This document shows, in pieces, positions 33,601-43,108 of a DNA stretch of 64,000 nucleotides. Below the pieces are notes generated by a model. That model made no database searches and was not told the DNA's origin. It saw only the letters and a program-made list of their open reading frames with translations. The stretch spans positions 1-64,000 of the forward strand of contig JALNWE010000002.1 in NCBI GenBank assembly GCA_023231065.1, given 5' to 3'. Each line of letters opens with the position of its first letter. Within the stretch, counting starts at the first letter, position 1. The translations under genes and the position numbers were made by a program. The DNA is from Bacteroidales bacterium (GTDB lineage: Bacteria; Bacteroidota; Bacteroidia; Bacteroidales; FEN-979).

Positions 33601-35108
33601 TTGCTTACCTGATCTGCCTTTTCGGGTCCGTTCACCTGATTTGGTGTATCCGTATCCTGCTTTTTAAGGGAATAGATGTCCATGGCAACAAGGATGGCTA
33701 TAAATCCCCATACCGGAACAGAAGCTTTGTCAGTATCAAGGAAATTATTCATCAATCCATGGATGAAATAAGTGATCAACCCAAGCAAGACTGACATGCT
33801 CAGAATTTTTATTTCCCGGTCACGGGTACGATGATATACTTTTAATCCAGTCATGACCATGGCAATTACCAAGGCAATTACGATGAGCATTCCAGGTAAT
33901 CCTTGTTCTGCAAGGGGTCCGATATATTCACTGTGGGCATTCCCTTTATCCCCTTCGTTGGTGCTGATCAGCGTTTTTTCGCCGGATAACTGATAAGGCG
34001 CATATTCAAACTGGTAAGTGCCGGGTCCAAAACCAAACCGGGGACGTTCCTGATACATTCTAAACGCTGACATCCAGCGGTTTATCCTTTCCATATTGGA
34101 ATTATCGGTAGAAATATTGGAAATGGAACGGACATGTTCTGTCAGGGTTGCAGTCTTGCTCTGTTTATTCCGTTCCATGGCAGTTAATATTTCAAACTGG
34201 AAGGTATATAAGATAATCCCAAGGATGATTGCAGTCATTGCCACCCATCGGAATTTGATTTTCAGCAGTACGAGGGCCAGTATGCCAACGGCCAGGGCAA
34301 GGCTTACCCACGCAGCCCGGCAATAGGACAGGACGAGTGCAGTCAACAGGATAAGCAATACCATACATCCGAAAAAACGGGTCAACCTGGAATTCTTTTT
34401 ATCAATCACGAATCCAAAGAAAACCGGAATAAACATGGTTATAATTGCCCCATACGCAGTGTGGTCATTGTAAAAAGGTTCCATTACAAAGTGCCCCGCC
34501 TGTTGCTCAAAATTCCAGAGGTAATGGTTATATATCGTAAAAAAGATCACCGCAACCAAGGGTACGGCATAGAACCATATAAAACGACGCGCATTGACCT
34601 TATCTTTGAAAAAGTGGATCCCAAAAATATAAAAAGGGACTACGAACCAAAGCCTGGCCAATAGAAATTTAAATGATACCACGGGCCTCACACTTGTGAG
34701 GCTGGTAATGAAAATCCATGTAAGTTGAATTAAAATGATAATTGTTACCGGGTGCTTCCAGATTTTCTTATCAAAATCATTATCAAGGATAAGTTTCAGG
34801 ATAAACATTAAAAGGACACCAAACATCAGGGGTTCTGTCGGGACAGAAACCCCTATCCTGAATTCCCGCTGTGTTATATTGATAGCCAGCGGGGTCATCA
34901 GCGTGATAAGCAGAAGTATCTTGTCCAGATGAAAAAAATAAAGATAAAGAATGATCATCAGGACAGGCAGCAAAAGGAGCCAGTATATCTCATGGTAAAC
35001 CAGGAGGCAATTGAGCCCCACAAAAATGGCACTGATAATGTATAGAATGGTATGTGTGCCTTTTGTGCTGGTAAGATAACCTTTCAATTCTTGCAGCTTA
35101 TCCCGCAT
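33597..35108 (-). CDS. O-antigen ligase/polymerase family membrane protein
   Basis: A 503-residue polytopic protein with about 11-12 hydrophobic segments and a large periplasmic loop (about 320-400). The Wzy_C/WaaL-type signature is in that loop: FRMYQERPRFGFGPGTYQFEY, followed by NAHSEYIGPLAEQGLPGMLIVI with the conserved His. Such proteins either ligate O-antigen to lipid A-core or polymerise repeat units; the sequence alone does not separate these. It is the last gene of the minus-strand polysaccharide block and overlaps the upstream Wzz-like gene by 11 bp. Confidence 0.85.
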   Translation of the reverse strand: MRDKLQELKGYLTSTKGTHTILYIISAIFVGLNCLLVYHEIYWLLLLPVLMIILYLYFFHLDKILLLITLMTPLAINITQREFRIGVSVPTEPLMFGVLLMFILKLILDNDFDKKIWKHPVTIIILIQLTWIFITSLTSVRPVVSFKFLLARLWFVVPFYIFGIHFFKDKVNARRFIWFYAVPLVAVIFFTIYNHYLWNFEQQAGHFVMEPFYNDHTAYGAIITMFIPVFFGFVIDKKNSRLTRFFGCMVLLILLTALVLSYCRAAWVSLALAVGILALVLLKIKFRWVAMTAIILGIILYTFQFEILTAMERNKQSKTATLTEHVRSISNISTDNSNMERINRWMSAFRMYQERPRFGFGPGTYQFEYAPYQLSGEKTLISTNEGDKGNAHSEYIGPLAEQGLPGMLIVIALVIAMVMTGLKVYHRTRDREIKILSMSVLLGLITYFIHGLMNNFLDTDKASVPVWGFIAILVAMDIYSLKKQDTDTPNQVNGPEKADQVSN

Positions 35109-36057
35109 GTTTCCTTGTTGGAATATTAAAGAAGTGCCGGTTTTCGATAAGGCCGATCACCAGCAATGATAAAACAAAAGTAGCAACGGTTGACATCAAC
35201 ACGATCAGCCAGCGGATTGGATAGGCTTTTTTATCTGCAGGCAAAGGTTTGCTCAGCATACTAACATAGCTGTAGTTACGATTATAATTAAAAAGCGCCT
35301 TATCGGCATCAAATTTCATATTGCTGTACGACCCGGCTTCCATTCCGATCAGATCACGTAAAAGCAGCATTTCGATACCTTTTTCTTCCAGGTTTTTCTT
35401 TAATCTAAGCACCTCCGGATTTTTCGCTTTCCCCCCACTCAGGTAAGCCCGCATGACTTCCCGCGTTTGGTTGCTGTACTCGAGTACACCGTATTTTGTT
35501 CCCAGCGTATCTGCACGCGCTTTGAGAGAATCGAGATAGTTTTTCTTTTTAGTTAGAACATAATCATAGTTGCCTAAAACTTCCTTGAACTTATCCTTCT
35601 GAAGCTTCCTGACTTTCAGGTTATAAAAGTCGAGAATGGAATTAATAATATCGCAGGCGATTTCAGGATCAGGATCCCACACTTCTATTTTAACAGCTTC
35701 ATAAGGAGTTGTTGAAAACTGGACCCTATCCTTATATGCCCGCTGTAAAAGGGTCCTGACAATTTTTGAAGTGGAATCGATTTTCCAGTGACGGACCAGG
35801 TCGAATTTTTTCACCACGCTGTCGCGTATATCCCTTGACTGTAATACCTCAACAGCCTGTTCAGTAACATTTTCTTCTGAATAAGGGGATATATTAGACG
35901 GGTAAATAACAGTATCCGATTTAAAAAGGGGGGTGATAAAGATCGGACTTGAAAAAAAAGCTGATAGCACAACCGTTGCGACAATAACAATAGCCAAAGG
36001 GATTCTCCATTTGATCAATACTTCGATAATGTGCCTGCTGTTAAAAAATTTGTCCAT
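35098..36057 (-). CDS. Wzz-like chain-length protein (copy 2)
   Basis: A 319-residue inner-membrane protein with TM helices near each end (about 19-38 and 285-305) and a long periplasmic, partly coiled-coil region between them, the Wzz/polysaccharide co-polymerase layout. The N-terminal part FKSDTVIYPSNISPYSEE and the second TM preceded by KAYPIRWLIVLMSTVATF are shared with the next gene upstream, so they are tandem paralogues. There is no cytoplasmic kinase domain. These proteins set polysaccharide chain length with a Wzy polymerase, which the overlapping downstream gene may encode. Confidence 0.82.
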   Translation of the reverse strand: MDKFFNSRHIIEVLIKWRIPLAIVIVATVVLSAFFSSPIFITPLFKSDTVIYPSNISPYSEENVTEQAVEVLQSRDIRDSVVKKFDLVRHWKIDSTSKIVRTLLQRAYKDRVQFSTTPYEAVKIEVWDPDPEIACDIINSILDFYNLKVRKLQKDKFKEVLGNYDYVLTKKKNYLDSLKARADTLGTKYGVLEYSNQTREVMRAYLSGGKAKNPEVLRLKKNLEEKGIEMLLLRDLIGMEAGSYSNMKFDADKALFNYNRNYSYVSMLSKPLPADKKAYPIRWLIVLMSTVATFVLSLLVIGLIENRHFFNIPTRKHAG

Positions 36058-36093
36058 GATGTTTTCGTTGAATATTTATAGACGGATTATAAT

Positions 36094-37140
36094 TCAGGAT
36101 TGTTCGAGTTTGAATTTCTTATGGGAATTATAATTGGTGATTTTTTCCATTACCATAATGACAATAATAGCCAGAAAAAAGGCTGAAAAAGTTGAAACCA
36201 CGATGATCAGCCAACGGATGGGATATGATTTACGTTCTGCCTGATAAGCATCACTTACGATGAATTTCTGGGGTAAATTGGATTCAGCATCCACCTTGGC
36301 TTCCTTGAACTTTGCCTGGAGCAGGGTGAGCTGTTCGGTTTTAAACTCGAGTGAGTTTTTCAACATCATGTAGATCCCACCGTATTTCCCCAACACATCC
36401 AGCTTCTTCTGCAATGCAGCCTGGGCGGTCCTGTTACCGTTCATGATAGAGATGGCCATTTGCTGATTTAATACCTGGGACTGGTATTCGACATCATTGA
36501 CGCCCAGGCTACCCAAGGTAACTAGCGAGTCGACGATGGTCTTTATTTCTGTATCCAGGGCGGTATATTCAGCTTCCACTATTTTAAACCCGGCCACAGA
36601 CCGTTGCCGTTGCATATCATTTTTAGTTGAATCCAGTAAATCAGCTATCGTATTCGCGATAACAGCAGCCATTTTCGGGTCTTCATCATAAACTGAGATT
36701 TCCACTGCAAGGTACTCGGTAGACCTGAAACTGATATTCTTTTCGTATTCTTTGTATAATTTAGAAATTTTATACCGTGATGCGCTATCGATCCCGTAAT
36801 GTTTCATCAGGTTAAATTTCCGGATAACCTTGTCGCGGATTTTATTGGAGTTAAGAATTTGAAGTAATTGTTCAGCCTGTTCAGATTCACCCAGGGATGT
36901 CAGGTTATCACTTTTACCACCTTTTTCACTGAGTAAGGCTTGTGATACAGAGCTGGAACTCGCCGGGAAAAGGACTACAGTGGATTTGTATTTCGGAGTG
37001 ATGAAAATAGGTAAAGAAAAAAACCAGGAACAGAAAAGAGCTGCTACCAACACAAAAAAAAGTGGTTTCCGCCATTTATAAAGAAATATTACGAGATTGG
37101 AAGAATCAAATTCTTCATCTCTTTTGATTTCATTGAGCAT
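36094..37140 (-). CDS. Wzz-like chain-length protein (copy 1)
   Basis: A 348-residue co-polymerase-like protein. TM1 (about 28-50, KPLFFVLVAALFCSWFF), periplasmic coiled coil rich in Leu, Glu and Lys, and TM2 after KSYPIRWLIIVVSTFSAFF. It shares both ends with the following gene. A Ser-rich loop, PASSSSVSQALLSEKGGK, follows the first beta strand. No Walker motifs are present, so it is not a BY-kinase. It leads the two-gene Wzz pair, with a candidate -7 box at 37163-37170. Confidence 0.83.
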   Translation of the reverse strand: MLNEIKRDEEFDSSNLVIFLYKWRKPLFFVLVAALFCSWFFSLPIFITPKYKSTVVLFPASSSSVSQALLSEKGGKSDNLTSLGESEQAEQLLQILNSNKIRDKVIRKFNLMKHYGIDSASRYKISKLYKEYEKNISFRSTEYLAVEISVYDEDPKMAAVIANTIADLLDSTKNDMQRQRSVAGFKIVEAEYTALDTEIKTIVDSLVTLGSLGVNDVEYQSQVLNQQMAISIMNGNRTAQAALQKKLDVLGKYGGIYMMLKNSLEFKTEQLTLLQAKFKEAKVDAESNLPQKFIVSDAYQAERKSYPIRWLIIVVSTFSAFFLAIIVIMVMEKITNYNSHKKFKLEQS

Positions 37141-37162
37141 AACAGAATAATCAATTTTTTGT

Positions 37163-37170
37163 CAAAAGTA
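37163..37170 (-). promoter_or_regulatory. Candidate -7 box for the Wzz-like pair
   Basis: The minus strand reads TACTTTTG (TAnnTTTG), 23 bp upstream of the ATG at 37140, an ideal distance for a short leader. Confidence 0.5.
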
Positions 37171-37215
37171 TGCATTTATTCCGAATGTCCAAAAGAAAGT
37201 TAAACTTGTCGGGAA

Positions 37216-38694
37216 TTATCTCCTATCCTCGGTCAGGATTTTCACAAATGCCCCGAAACTCCAAAGGCGTAATACAACAGCAAGGACAACCGAACCGGCT
37301 AACATCAGGCCGAAATCACCCAGCCATGATAGGCCGGGAGAAAGAAACGACCAATGAATCACTAAATTTCTTGAAATCAGGTTGAAACTTATCACTCCAA
37401 CGACAAAAAGGAGTAAGGTTGCCAGGTAACGGTAGTTGATGTGGAATTTAAAGATCCGTTGTGTCATAATGATCTGGGCAATAGCCATGGTCGCCTGGGT
37501 TATCAGACTCGAAATAGCCGATCCGGCGGCAAGATACTTGGGGATTAGTATGTAATTAAGTATAAAATTAATCAATAATCCAGCCAGGGCTATGTAATTC
37601 AGTTGTTTCAAATTGCCATTGGCCGTAAGTAAAGTCCCGAAAATATAGGTACACGAAACAGCAATAAAACCAAGGATCAATAGCTTGAAAACCTGGGTTG
37701 AGGCTTCAATATGGGCATCATATAACAAGGCGATCATCTCGTGGCCGTAAAAAAATGAGCCAACAGCCACAATAATGGCCAGGGTGATGATCAAGGTAAA
37801 AGACAATTTAAGTATTTTTTCAACTGGCTGCTTGTTTTTGATCATTTTTGAAAAAATGGGGACCAGCAGGACTGAAAAAAGATAAGCTATCATATTTGCA
37901 GCATCCAACAGTCTGAATCCCGAAGCATAGATCCCGGCTTGTTCATTTCCCACCTTTTCAGAAAGCAAACTCTCTAACATCACAGGATCAAGGCGGTTAT
38001 AAAAAGTCATCAGAAGCACCAGCAAAGCAAAGGGAAAGCTCTGCTTCATGATCATCATAAAAAATGGCAGATTCCAGTTTAATTTCCGGAAATGGGCCTT
38101 TTTAACAACAATGATAAATGCGATCAGCGCAGTAATACTATATGCTGCCGTTTGTGAATAAACAAACCATTCAATTTTAAACCGGGTTTCGGTCACATGA
38201 CCGAACAACAGGGTACCACAGAAAAGGATCATAAGAAAACGATCAAGTACCGATAGCATACTGTCGGTCTTGAACATCAGAAAACCGGAAATATTTGAAC
38301 GCAGATACAGGATAAAGGAGAGGAGGAATTGGTTTAGGGCAAGCCATCCAAGGAGCCTGAATTGGGCAGGGTTATATCTGAGGATCAGCGCTATCGAAAA
38401 AGCGACCAGGAGATAAAAAAGCCCCAGGAGAAGTTTGACGACCAGGATCCCTGAAAAATGCTTATTCAGCAAATGGTTGTTCTGGGCAATATTACGGTTA
38501 TTGAAATTGGTGATCCCCAAGTCAAGCAGGATATTGAATAAAAAAGAAAAATTGAGGATGACAAAATAAAAACCATAATCGGCAACCCCGACGGTTCGTT
38601 GCACGGTGAGATCAATCCCAAAAATCCAGACAGGTTTAATGAGAAGATTGAGAAAAAGGAGCAACCCCAGGTTTGTCAGGAATTTCCGTTGCAT
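37216..38694 (-). CDS. Polysaccharide flippase (Wzx/MATE-like)
   Basis: A 492-residue integral membrane protein with about 12-14 hydrophobic helices, the MVF/MATE-type polysaccharide exporter layout. Family-like segments are VGVADYGFYFVILNFSFLFNILLDLGITNFNNR near the N terminus and DAANMIAYLFSVLLVPIFSKM in the middle. It probably flips undecaprenyl-linked sugar repeats to the periplasm for the polymerase and chain-length proteins downstream. A candidate -7 box lies at 38767-38774. Confidence 0.87.
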   Translation of the reverse strand: MQRKFLTNLGLLLFLNLLIKPVWIFGIDLTVQRTVGVADYGFYFVILNFSFLFNILLDLGITNFNNRNIAQNNHLLNKHFSGILVVKLLLGLFYLLVAFSIALILRYNPAQFRLLGWLALNQFLLSFILYLRSNISGFLMFKTDSMLSVLDRFLMILFCGTLLFGHVTETRFKIEWFVYSQTAAYSITALIAFIIVVKKAHFRKLNWNLPFFMMIMKQSFPFALLVLLMTFYNRLDPVMLESLLSEKVGNEQAGIYASGFRLLDAANMIAYLFSVLLVPIFSKMIKNKQPVEKILKLSFTLIITLAIIVAVGSFFYGHEMIALLYDAHIEASTQVFKLLILGFIAVSCTYIFGTLLTANGNLKQLNYIALAGLLINFILNYILIPKYLAAGSAISSLITQATMAIAQIIMTQRIFKFHINYRYLATLLLFVVGVISFNLISRNLVIHWSFLSPGLSWLGDFGLMLAGSVVLAVVLRLWSFGAFVKILTEDRR

Positions 38695-38766
38695 GAACCA
38701 AAAAAATAAAGCTATCCGGATTGATAACTTTTAATTATAACTCAAAAAATATTCGGATATTTGCTA

Positions 38767-38774
38767 CAAACTTA
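38767..38774 (-). promoter_or_regulatory. Candidate -7 box for the flippase gene
   Basis: The minus strand reads TAAGTTTG (TAnnTTTG), 72 bp upstream of the flippase ATG in a divergent gap (38695-38891). Confidence 0.4.
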
Positions 38775-38891
38775 AATAATAATTCCTTTTGTTGGTATCC
38801 TCTTTAAAAAAGTCATCTCCTGATTCCGCGTATTGCGCTTACAACCATAGGGAAACAGGTTGGATGATTTTGAAAGATAAGTTGAGAATTC

Positions 38892-40019
38892 ATGAACATT
38901 GCAATTAACACCCGGCTTCTGATCCAAAACAAGCTGGAAGGGATAGGCTGGTTTACCTATGAATCGTTAAAACGGATTACGATCCAGCATCCCGAACACC
39001 ATTTTTTCTTCATTTTTGACCGGGAATATGATCCGGAATTTCTTTTTTCCGACAACATAACCCCCATTATTCAGTTCCCCCAGGCCCGGCATCCAGTACT
39101 TTATTATGCATGGTTTGAACTGACTATCCCCAAGTTGCTCGAAAAACTTAAACCCGATCTGTTCCTGTCACCCGATGGATTCCTGTCACTTAAAACGCCG
39201 GTCAAATCCATGGCGGTATTTCATGATCTTAACTTTGAACATTATCCGCAGGATATTCCATTCTGGACACGTCGGTATTATCGTCAGTACTTTCCAAAAT
39301 ATGCTGCTAAAGCCGTAAGAATTGCCACCGTTTCGGAATTTTCAAAAAACGATATCGTTCAGCAATATAAAGTCACGCCCGATAAAATCGATGTGGTTTA
39401 TGATGGCGCCCATGATATCTATCATCCGCTCCCTGAAGATGAGAGAGAAAAGGTGAGGAAAATATATACGCAAGGTCTCCCCTATTTTATTTTCATAGGT
39501 TCACTCCACCGCCGCAAAAATCTGATTAATTTATTCCGCGCTTTTGACCTTTTTAAGAAATCCAATCCCTCTGATGTCAAATTAATCATTGTCGGAGCAA
39601 AAAAATGGTGGACCCGGGATATCGATATTGCTTATAACCGGATGGTATTTTCAGACGATGTTATTTTTACCGGACGGCTTTCGGTGGAAGAATTATCGAG
39701 GGTACTGGGCGCTGCCATTGCCCTGACATACGTATCCTATTTTGAAGGATTCGGGATCCCTATTGTTGAAGCTTTCCGCAGCGATGTCCCCGTAATCACT
39801 TCAAATGTTACCTCCATGCCCGAAATAGCTGGCGATGCGGCGTTGTTTGTTGATCCATTCAACCCGGAATCAATTGCTGAAGCATTATACAAGGCCTATC
39901 AATACGAAAGCATAAGGGAAGAACTGATCGTTCGTGGCCGCCGCCGTAAAGATCTCTTTTCGTGGCAGCAGACCGCTGATCGTTTGTGGGAATCGATTGA
40001 AAAAGCTGTTAAATCCTGA
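38892..40019 (+). CDS. GT4-family glycosyltransferase
   Basis: A 375-residue cytoplasmic GT-B glycosyltransferase, group 1. The donor-binding C-terminal half shows FIFIGSLHRRKNLINLFRAFDLF, VIFTGRLSVEELSRVLGAA, YFEGFGIPIVEAFRSDVPVI with the EX7E-type Glu pair, and TSMPEIAGDAALFVDP. The N-terminal half begins MNIAINTRLLIQNKLEGIGWFTYE. It probably extends a lipid-linked glycan made by the adjacent block. It is divergent from the flippase gene and sits 4 bp before purD on the same strand. Confidence 0.9.
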   Translation: MNIAINTRLLIQNKLEGIGWFTYESLKRITIQHPEHHFFFIFDREYDPEFLFSDNITPIIQFPQARHPVLYYAWFELTIPKLLEKLKPDLFLSPDGFLSLKTPVKSMAVFHDLNFEHYPQDIPFWTRRYYRQYFPKYAAKAVRIATVSEFSKNDIVQQYKVTPDKIDVVYDGAHDIYHPLPEDEREKVRKIYTQGLPYFIFIGSLHRRKNLINLFRAFDLFKKSNPSDVKLIIVGAKKWWTRDIDIAYNRMVFSDDVIFTGRLSVEELSRVLGAAIALTYVSYFEGFGIPIVEAFRSDVPVITSNVTSMPEIAGDAALFVDPFNPESIAEALYKAYQYESIREELIVRGRRRKDLFSWQQTADRLWESIEKAVKS

Positions 40020-40023
40020 TTTT

Positions 40024-41313
40024 ATGAATATTCTGTTGCTTGGTTCAGGGGGCCGTGAACATGCACTTGCCTGGAAACTGGCGCAGAGTCCTGCTTTGTC
40101 TCATCTGTTTATTGTACCAGGAAATGCAGGCACTGCACTGACAGGTACTAATCTGAATGTCTCCGTCAACGATTTCCAGGCCCTTAAAAAAATCGTCCTG
40201 GACCGTCATATTGAAATGGTCATTGTTGGACCGGAAGATCCGTTGGTAAACGGAATCCATGATTTTTTTCTTGCCGATCCCGAAATTCATAATGTCCCGG
40301 TCATCGGTCCCCGGAAAAAAGCCGCCATGTTGGAAGGAAGTAAGGATTTTGCCAAACAATTCATGATCCGGCACGGCATTCCCACGGCCAGATACCGGAC
40401 TTTTGATCCATCCACCGTGGAACAGGGAATTGCTTTTCTTTCATCGTTGGATCCCCCGTATGTCTTAAAAGCAGACGGTCTGGCTGCCGGGAAGGGTGTC
40501 ATCATCTGTCAAAATCTTGCAGATGCCGTCCATGAATTATCGGATATGCTGGTTGATGCCCGTTTTGGAAAAGCTTCCCACAAGGTTGTGGTGGAAGAAT
40601 TCCTGAAAGGGATTGAACTTTCAGTGTTCATCCTGACTGACGGTATCAACTACAAAATTTTGCCTGAAGCCAAAGATTATAAAAGAATTGGGGAAGGAGA
40701 TACCGGTTTGAATACCGGTGGCATGGGCTCCATATCCCCTGTCCCCTTTGCTGACAAAACCTTTATGGATAAAGTCGAATCACGCATCATCCGGCCTACT
40801 GTTGAGGGGTTGTTAGCTGATAACATTGATTATCGTGGTTTTATCTTTTTCGGATTGATGAATGTCGGAGGGGATCCGTATCTGATTGAATATAATTGCC
40901 GCTTAGGTGATCCGGAAACCGAATCTGTCATCCCCCGTCTGAAAAATGACCTGGTCCATCTTCTTCTTTCAACAGCCCGTCAGCATCTTGACAAAGAGAC
41001 TATAGCGGTGGATCCACAATATGCTGCCACGGTCATGCTGGTTTCCAAAGGGTACCCTGGGTTTTATGAAAAAGGCAAGATAATAACCGGAGAAAAATCC
41101 ATTACCGGCAGCTTCATATTTCATGCCGGGACTAAAATGCGACCCGATACCATGCAGGCCCTGACTAACGGCGGACGCGTTCTGGCCGTGACGAACCTGG
41201 CCGATACACTTCAGGAAGCCCTCTCGGGGTCTTATGAAAACATAAAAAAGATTGAATTTGAAGGAAAATACTTCAGGCGCGATATAGGATTCGACCTGGA
41301 CCAAACTTTTTGA
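40024..41313 (+). CDS. purD: Phosphoribosylamine-glycine ligase
   Basis: A 429-residue GAR synthetase, the ATP-grasp enzyme for the second step of purine synthesis. It starts MNILLLGSGGREHALAWKL, the family's N terminus, at 40024. Other signatures are VIVGPEDPLVNGI, VLKADGLAAGKGVIIC, NTGGMGSISPVPF and EYNCRLGDPETESVIPRL. It follows the glycosyltransferase gene by 4 bp, so it may share its transcript, though the two functions are unrelated. Confidence 0.97.
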   Translation: MNILLLGSGGREHALAWKLAQSPALSHLFIVPGNAGTALTGTNLNVSVNDFQALKKIVLDRHIEMVIVGPEDPLVNGIHDFFLADPEIHNVPVIGPRKKAAMLEGSKDFAKQFMIRHGIPTARYRTFDPSTVEQGIAFLSSLDPPYVLKADGLAAGKGVIICQNLADAVHELSDMLVDARFGKASHKVVVEEFLKGIELSVFILTDGINYKILPEAKDYKRIGEGDTGLNTGGMGSISPVPFADKTFMDKVESRIIRPTVEGLLADNIDYRGFIFFGLMNVGGDPYLIEYNCRLGDPETESVIPRLKNDLVHLLLSTARQHLDKETIAVDPQYAATVMLVSKGYPGFYEKGKIITGEKSITGSFIFHAGTKMRPDTMQALTNGGRVLAVTNLADTLQEALSGSYENIKKIEFEGKYFRRDIGFDLDQTF

Positions 41314-41322
41314 CTTTTTGTC

Positions 41323-42321
41323 GTGTTTATAAAATTTTTCAGATCCAGTTTTTTTGTTCAGTATCTGGTAATAGGGGCCATCGGTATGATGTTGTGGCTG
41401 CCTGCTATCATACATCCTCCCCTGATGCCTGCGCCAGAAGGGCCAGTCATCCTCTATTCAGTCCTGTATGACATCTTTAGCGGGACACCGCTTCTGTCCG
41501 TTATTCTTGGTTTTATCCTGGCTTGCTGGGAAACCTATTTTTTCACCCGTTTGCTGAATAAAAACGAACTGATCGTTAAAAATTCCTCTCTTGCATCCCT
41601 GATTTTTCTGATATTACTAAGCATTTTCCCCGACCAGCTCACACTGACCCCACTTCTCCCCGCTCTCTTTTTTATCCTGTTTGTCCTTCATCATTTACTG
41701 ATTATTTACAGTAAACCGGAACATTTCGACCGGGTTTTTGCAGCTGGTTTCTTTACAGCTCTTGCAAGTTTATTCTACCTTCCTGTTCTAATATGGTTTG
41801 GATTTATCATCGTCAGTTTTCTTTTATTCAGGTCGGGTAAATGGCGGGAATGGATTGCCTCAACAATTGGCCTGCTGACCCCTTATATATACCTGGCCAT
41901 TTACTATTTCTGGAATGACGAGTTTTTGTTGAAAGCTCATGAATATTCTGATTTTTTCCGTCAACTGAAATTTGGCCCCCGTTGCCTTGACCCCGGTTTT
42001 TGGGTACCAGAAGGGGTGATACTTGTACTGACGATATGGGGATTGATTAAAAACCGGAGAGGGATCATGGAACGGACGGTGGAGCTACGGGCTAAATACA
42101 GCTTGTTTATCTGGCTTTTACTGTTTTCCGGACTAACTTTGGTTTATGCACGATCCCTGATCACTTCCAATATGATGTTAGCCACACCGGCATTTGCCCT
42201 GATTATCTCATCGGCGATGACAGGCCTGAAAAAAACGCGTCTTATTGAATTGGTATTGATCCTGCTGTTTATTGGGTTACTGATCAATAACTTCATCATT
42301 CAGCCTTTCTCTGTGTCATGA
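41323..42321 (+). CDS. Polytopic membrane protein of unknown function
   Basis: A 332-residue integral membrane protein with about nine hydrophobic segments. The GTG start at 41323 gives MFIKFFRSSFFVQYLVIGAIG, a short basic N terminus followed directly by TM1. I believe related proteins occur in other Bacteroidota next to purine or uracil salvage genes (DUF6427-like), but I am not certain of that label. A conserved-looking WREWIASTIGLLTPYIYLAIYYFW lies at about 165-190. No catalytic motif is visible. It is tightly linked to purD (9 bp). Confidence 0.75.
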   Translation: MFIKFFRSSFFVQYLVIGAIGMMLWLPAIIHPPLMPAPEGPVILYSVLYDIFSGTPLLSVILGFILACWETYFFTRLLNKNELIVKNSSLASLIFLILLSIFPDQLTLTPLLPALFFILFVLHHLLIIYSKPEHFDRVFAAGFFTALASLFYLPVLIWFGFIIVSFLLFRSGKWREWIASTIGLLTPYIYLAIYYFWNDEFLLKAHEYSDFFRQLKFGPRCLDPGFWVPEGVILVLTIWGLIKNRRGIMERTVELRAKYSLFIWLLLFSGLTLVYARSLITSNMMLATPAFALIISSAMTGLKKTRLIELVLILLFIGLLINNFIIQPFSVS

Positions 42322-42371
42322 CCAAATGATCTGCTGACAATCTTTTGGTCGATAAGCTTTAACGAACAATT

Positions 42372-42968
42372 ATGCTGAAAAGCCATTTTACCGAAAACCT
42401 GGTTGAGGCCGGATGTGATGAAGCCGGTAGGGGTTGTTTAGCCGGCCCTGTGTTTGCCGCAGCGGTTATATTACCCCGTGGGTTCCATAATGAAATACTC
42501 ACAGATTCTAAACTATTAAGTCCGAAACAAAGGTCCCTCCTGCGCGGTATCATCGAAAACGAGGCAATTTGTTGGGCAGTAAGCAGTGTAGATGCTATTG
42601 AAATTGATCGGATCAACATCCTGAATGCCTCCATACAGGCGATGCACCAATCGGTTTCCCGGCTGAAAATATTCCCCCAGCTTTTGCTGATCGATGGTAA
42701 CCGGTTCAAACCCTATAAGGAAATTCCCCATCAATGTATCGTAAAAGGTGATGCAAAATACCTGTCGATCGCTGCCGCATCGGTGCTTGCCAAGACTTAT
42801 CGTGACGAATATATGTGCCAGATCGATGAAGAGTTTCCCGTATATGACTGGAAAAATAATAAAGGATACCCATGTAAAAAACATAAAGCGGGAATTGCCA
42901 TGTATGGAATCACCCCCTACCACCGTAAAAGTTTTCACATCCATGGCCAGCTTAAATTATTGATATAA
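42372..42968 (+). CDS. rnhB: Ribonuclease HII
   Basis: A 198-residue type 2 RNase H that removes ribonucleotides and RNA primers from DNA. The catalytic motif EAGCDEAGRGCLAGPV includes Asp16 and Glu17; the third and fourth acidic residues fall in LLLIDGNRFKP and KTYRDEYM. SILNASIQAMHQSV and HRKSFHIHGQL complete the family pattern. The length is normal. Confidence 0.97.
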   Translation: MLKSHFTENLVEAGCDEAGRGCLAGPVFAAAVILPRGFHNEILTDSKLLSPKQRSLLRGIIENEAICWAVSSVDAIEIDRINILNASIQAMHQSVSRLKIFPQLLLIDGNRFKPYKEIPHQCIVKGDAKYLSIAAASVLAKTYRDEYMCQIDEEFPVYDWKNNKGYPCKKHKAGIAMYGITPYHRKSFHIHGQLKLLI

Positions 42969-43011
42969 CCAAAGCCGTCCAATCCCATATCCCCAATCCT
43001 TCACCGCTTGT

Positions 43012-43031
43012 TATTTGCTAATTGTCAATTG
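43012..43031. repeat. Short period-7 array (GTCAATT-type)
   Basis: The gap 42969-43080 can be cut into 7-base units in one phase, including ATCCCAT, ATCCCCA, ATCCTTC, GCTAATT, GTCAATT, GTCAATT, GTAAATA, GTCACCG and, later, TCATTTG, TCAATTT. The best conserved part lies around 43012-43038. Confidence 0.6.
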
Positions 43032-43084
43032 TCAATTGTAAATAGTCACCGCCCTTTGCTCCTTGTCATTTGTCAATTTTCATG

Positions 43085-43092
43085 TACTTTTG
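43085..43092 (+). promoter_or_regulatory. Candidate -7 box for the 917-residue protein
   Basis: TACTTTTG followed by CAAC, 16 bp upstream of the ATG at 43109. It matches TAnnTTTG; the leader would be very short. Confidence 0.5.
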
Positions 43093-43108
43093 CAACAGTT
43101 GAAAAGCT

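Noticed and set aside
42320..42350. Terminator hairpin after the membrane protein gene
   Set aside because: The GACCAAA/TTTGGTC stem has a 17-base loop and no T-run, so it is too weak to claim.
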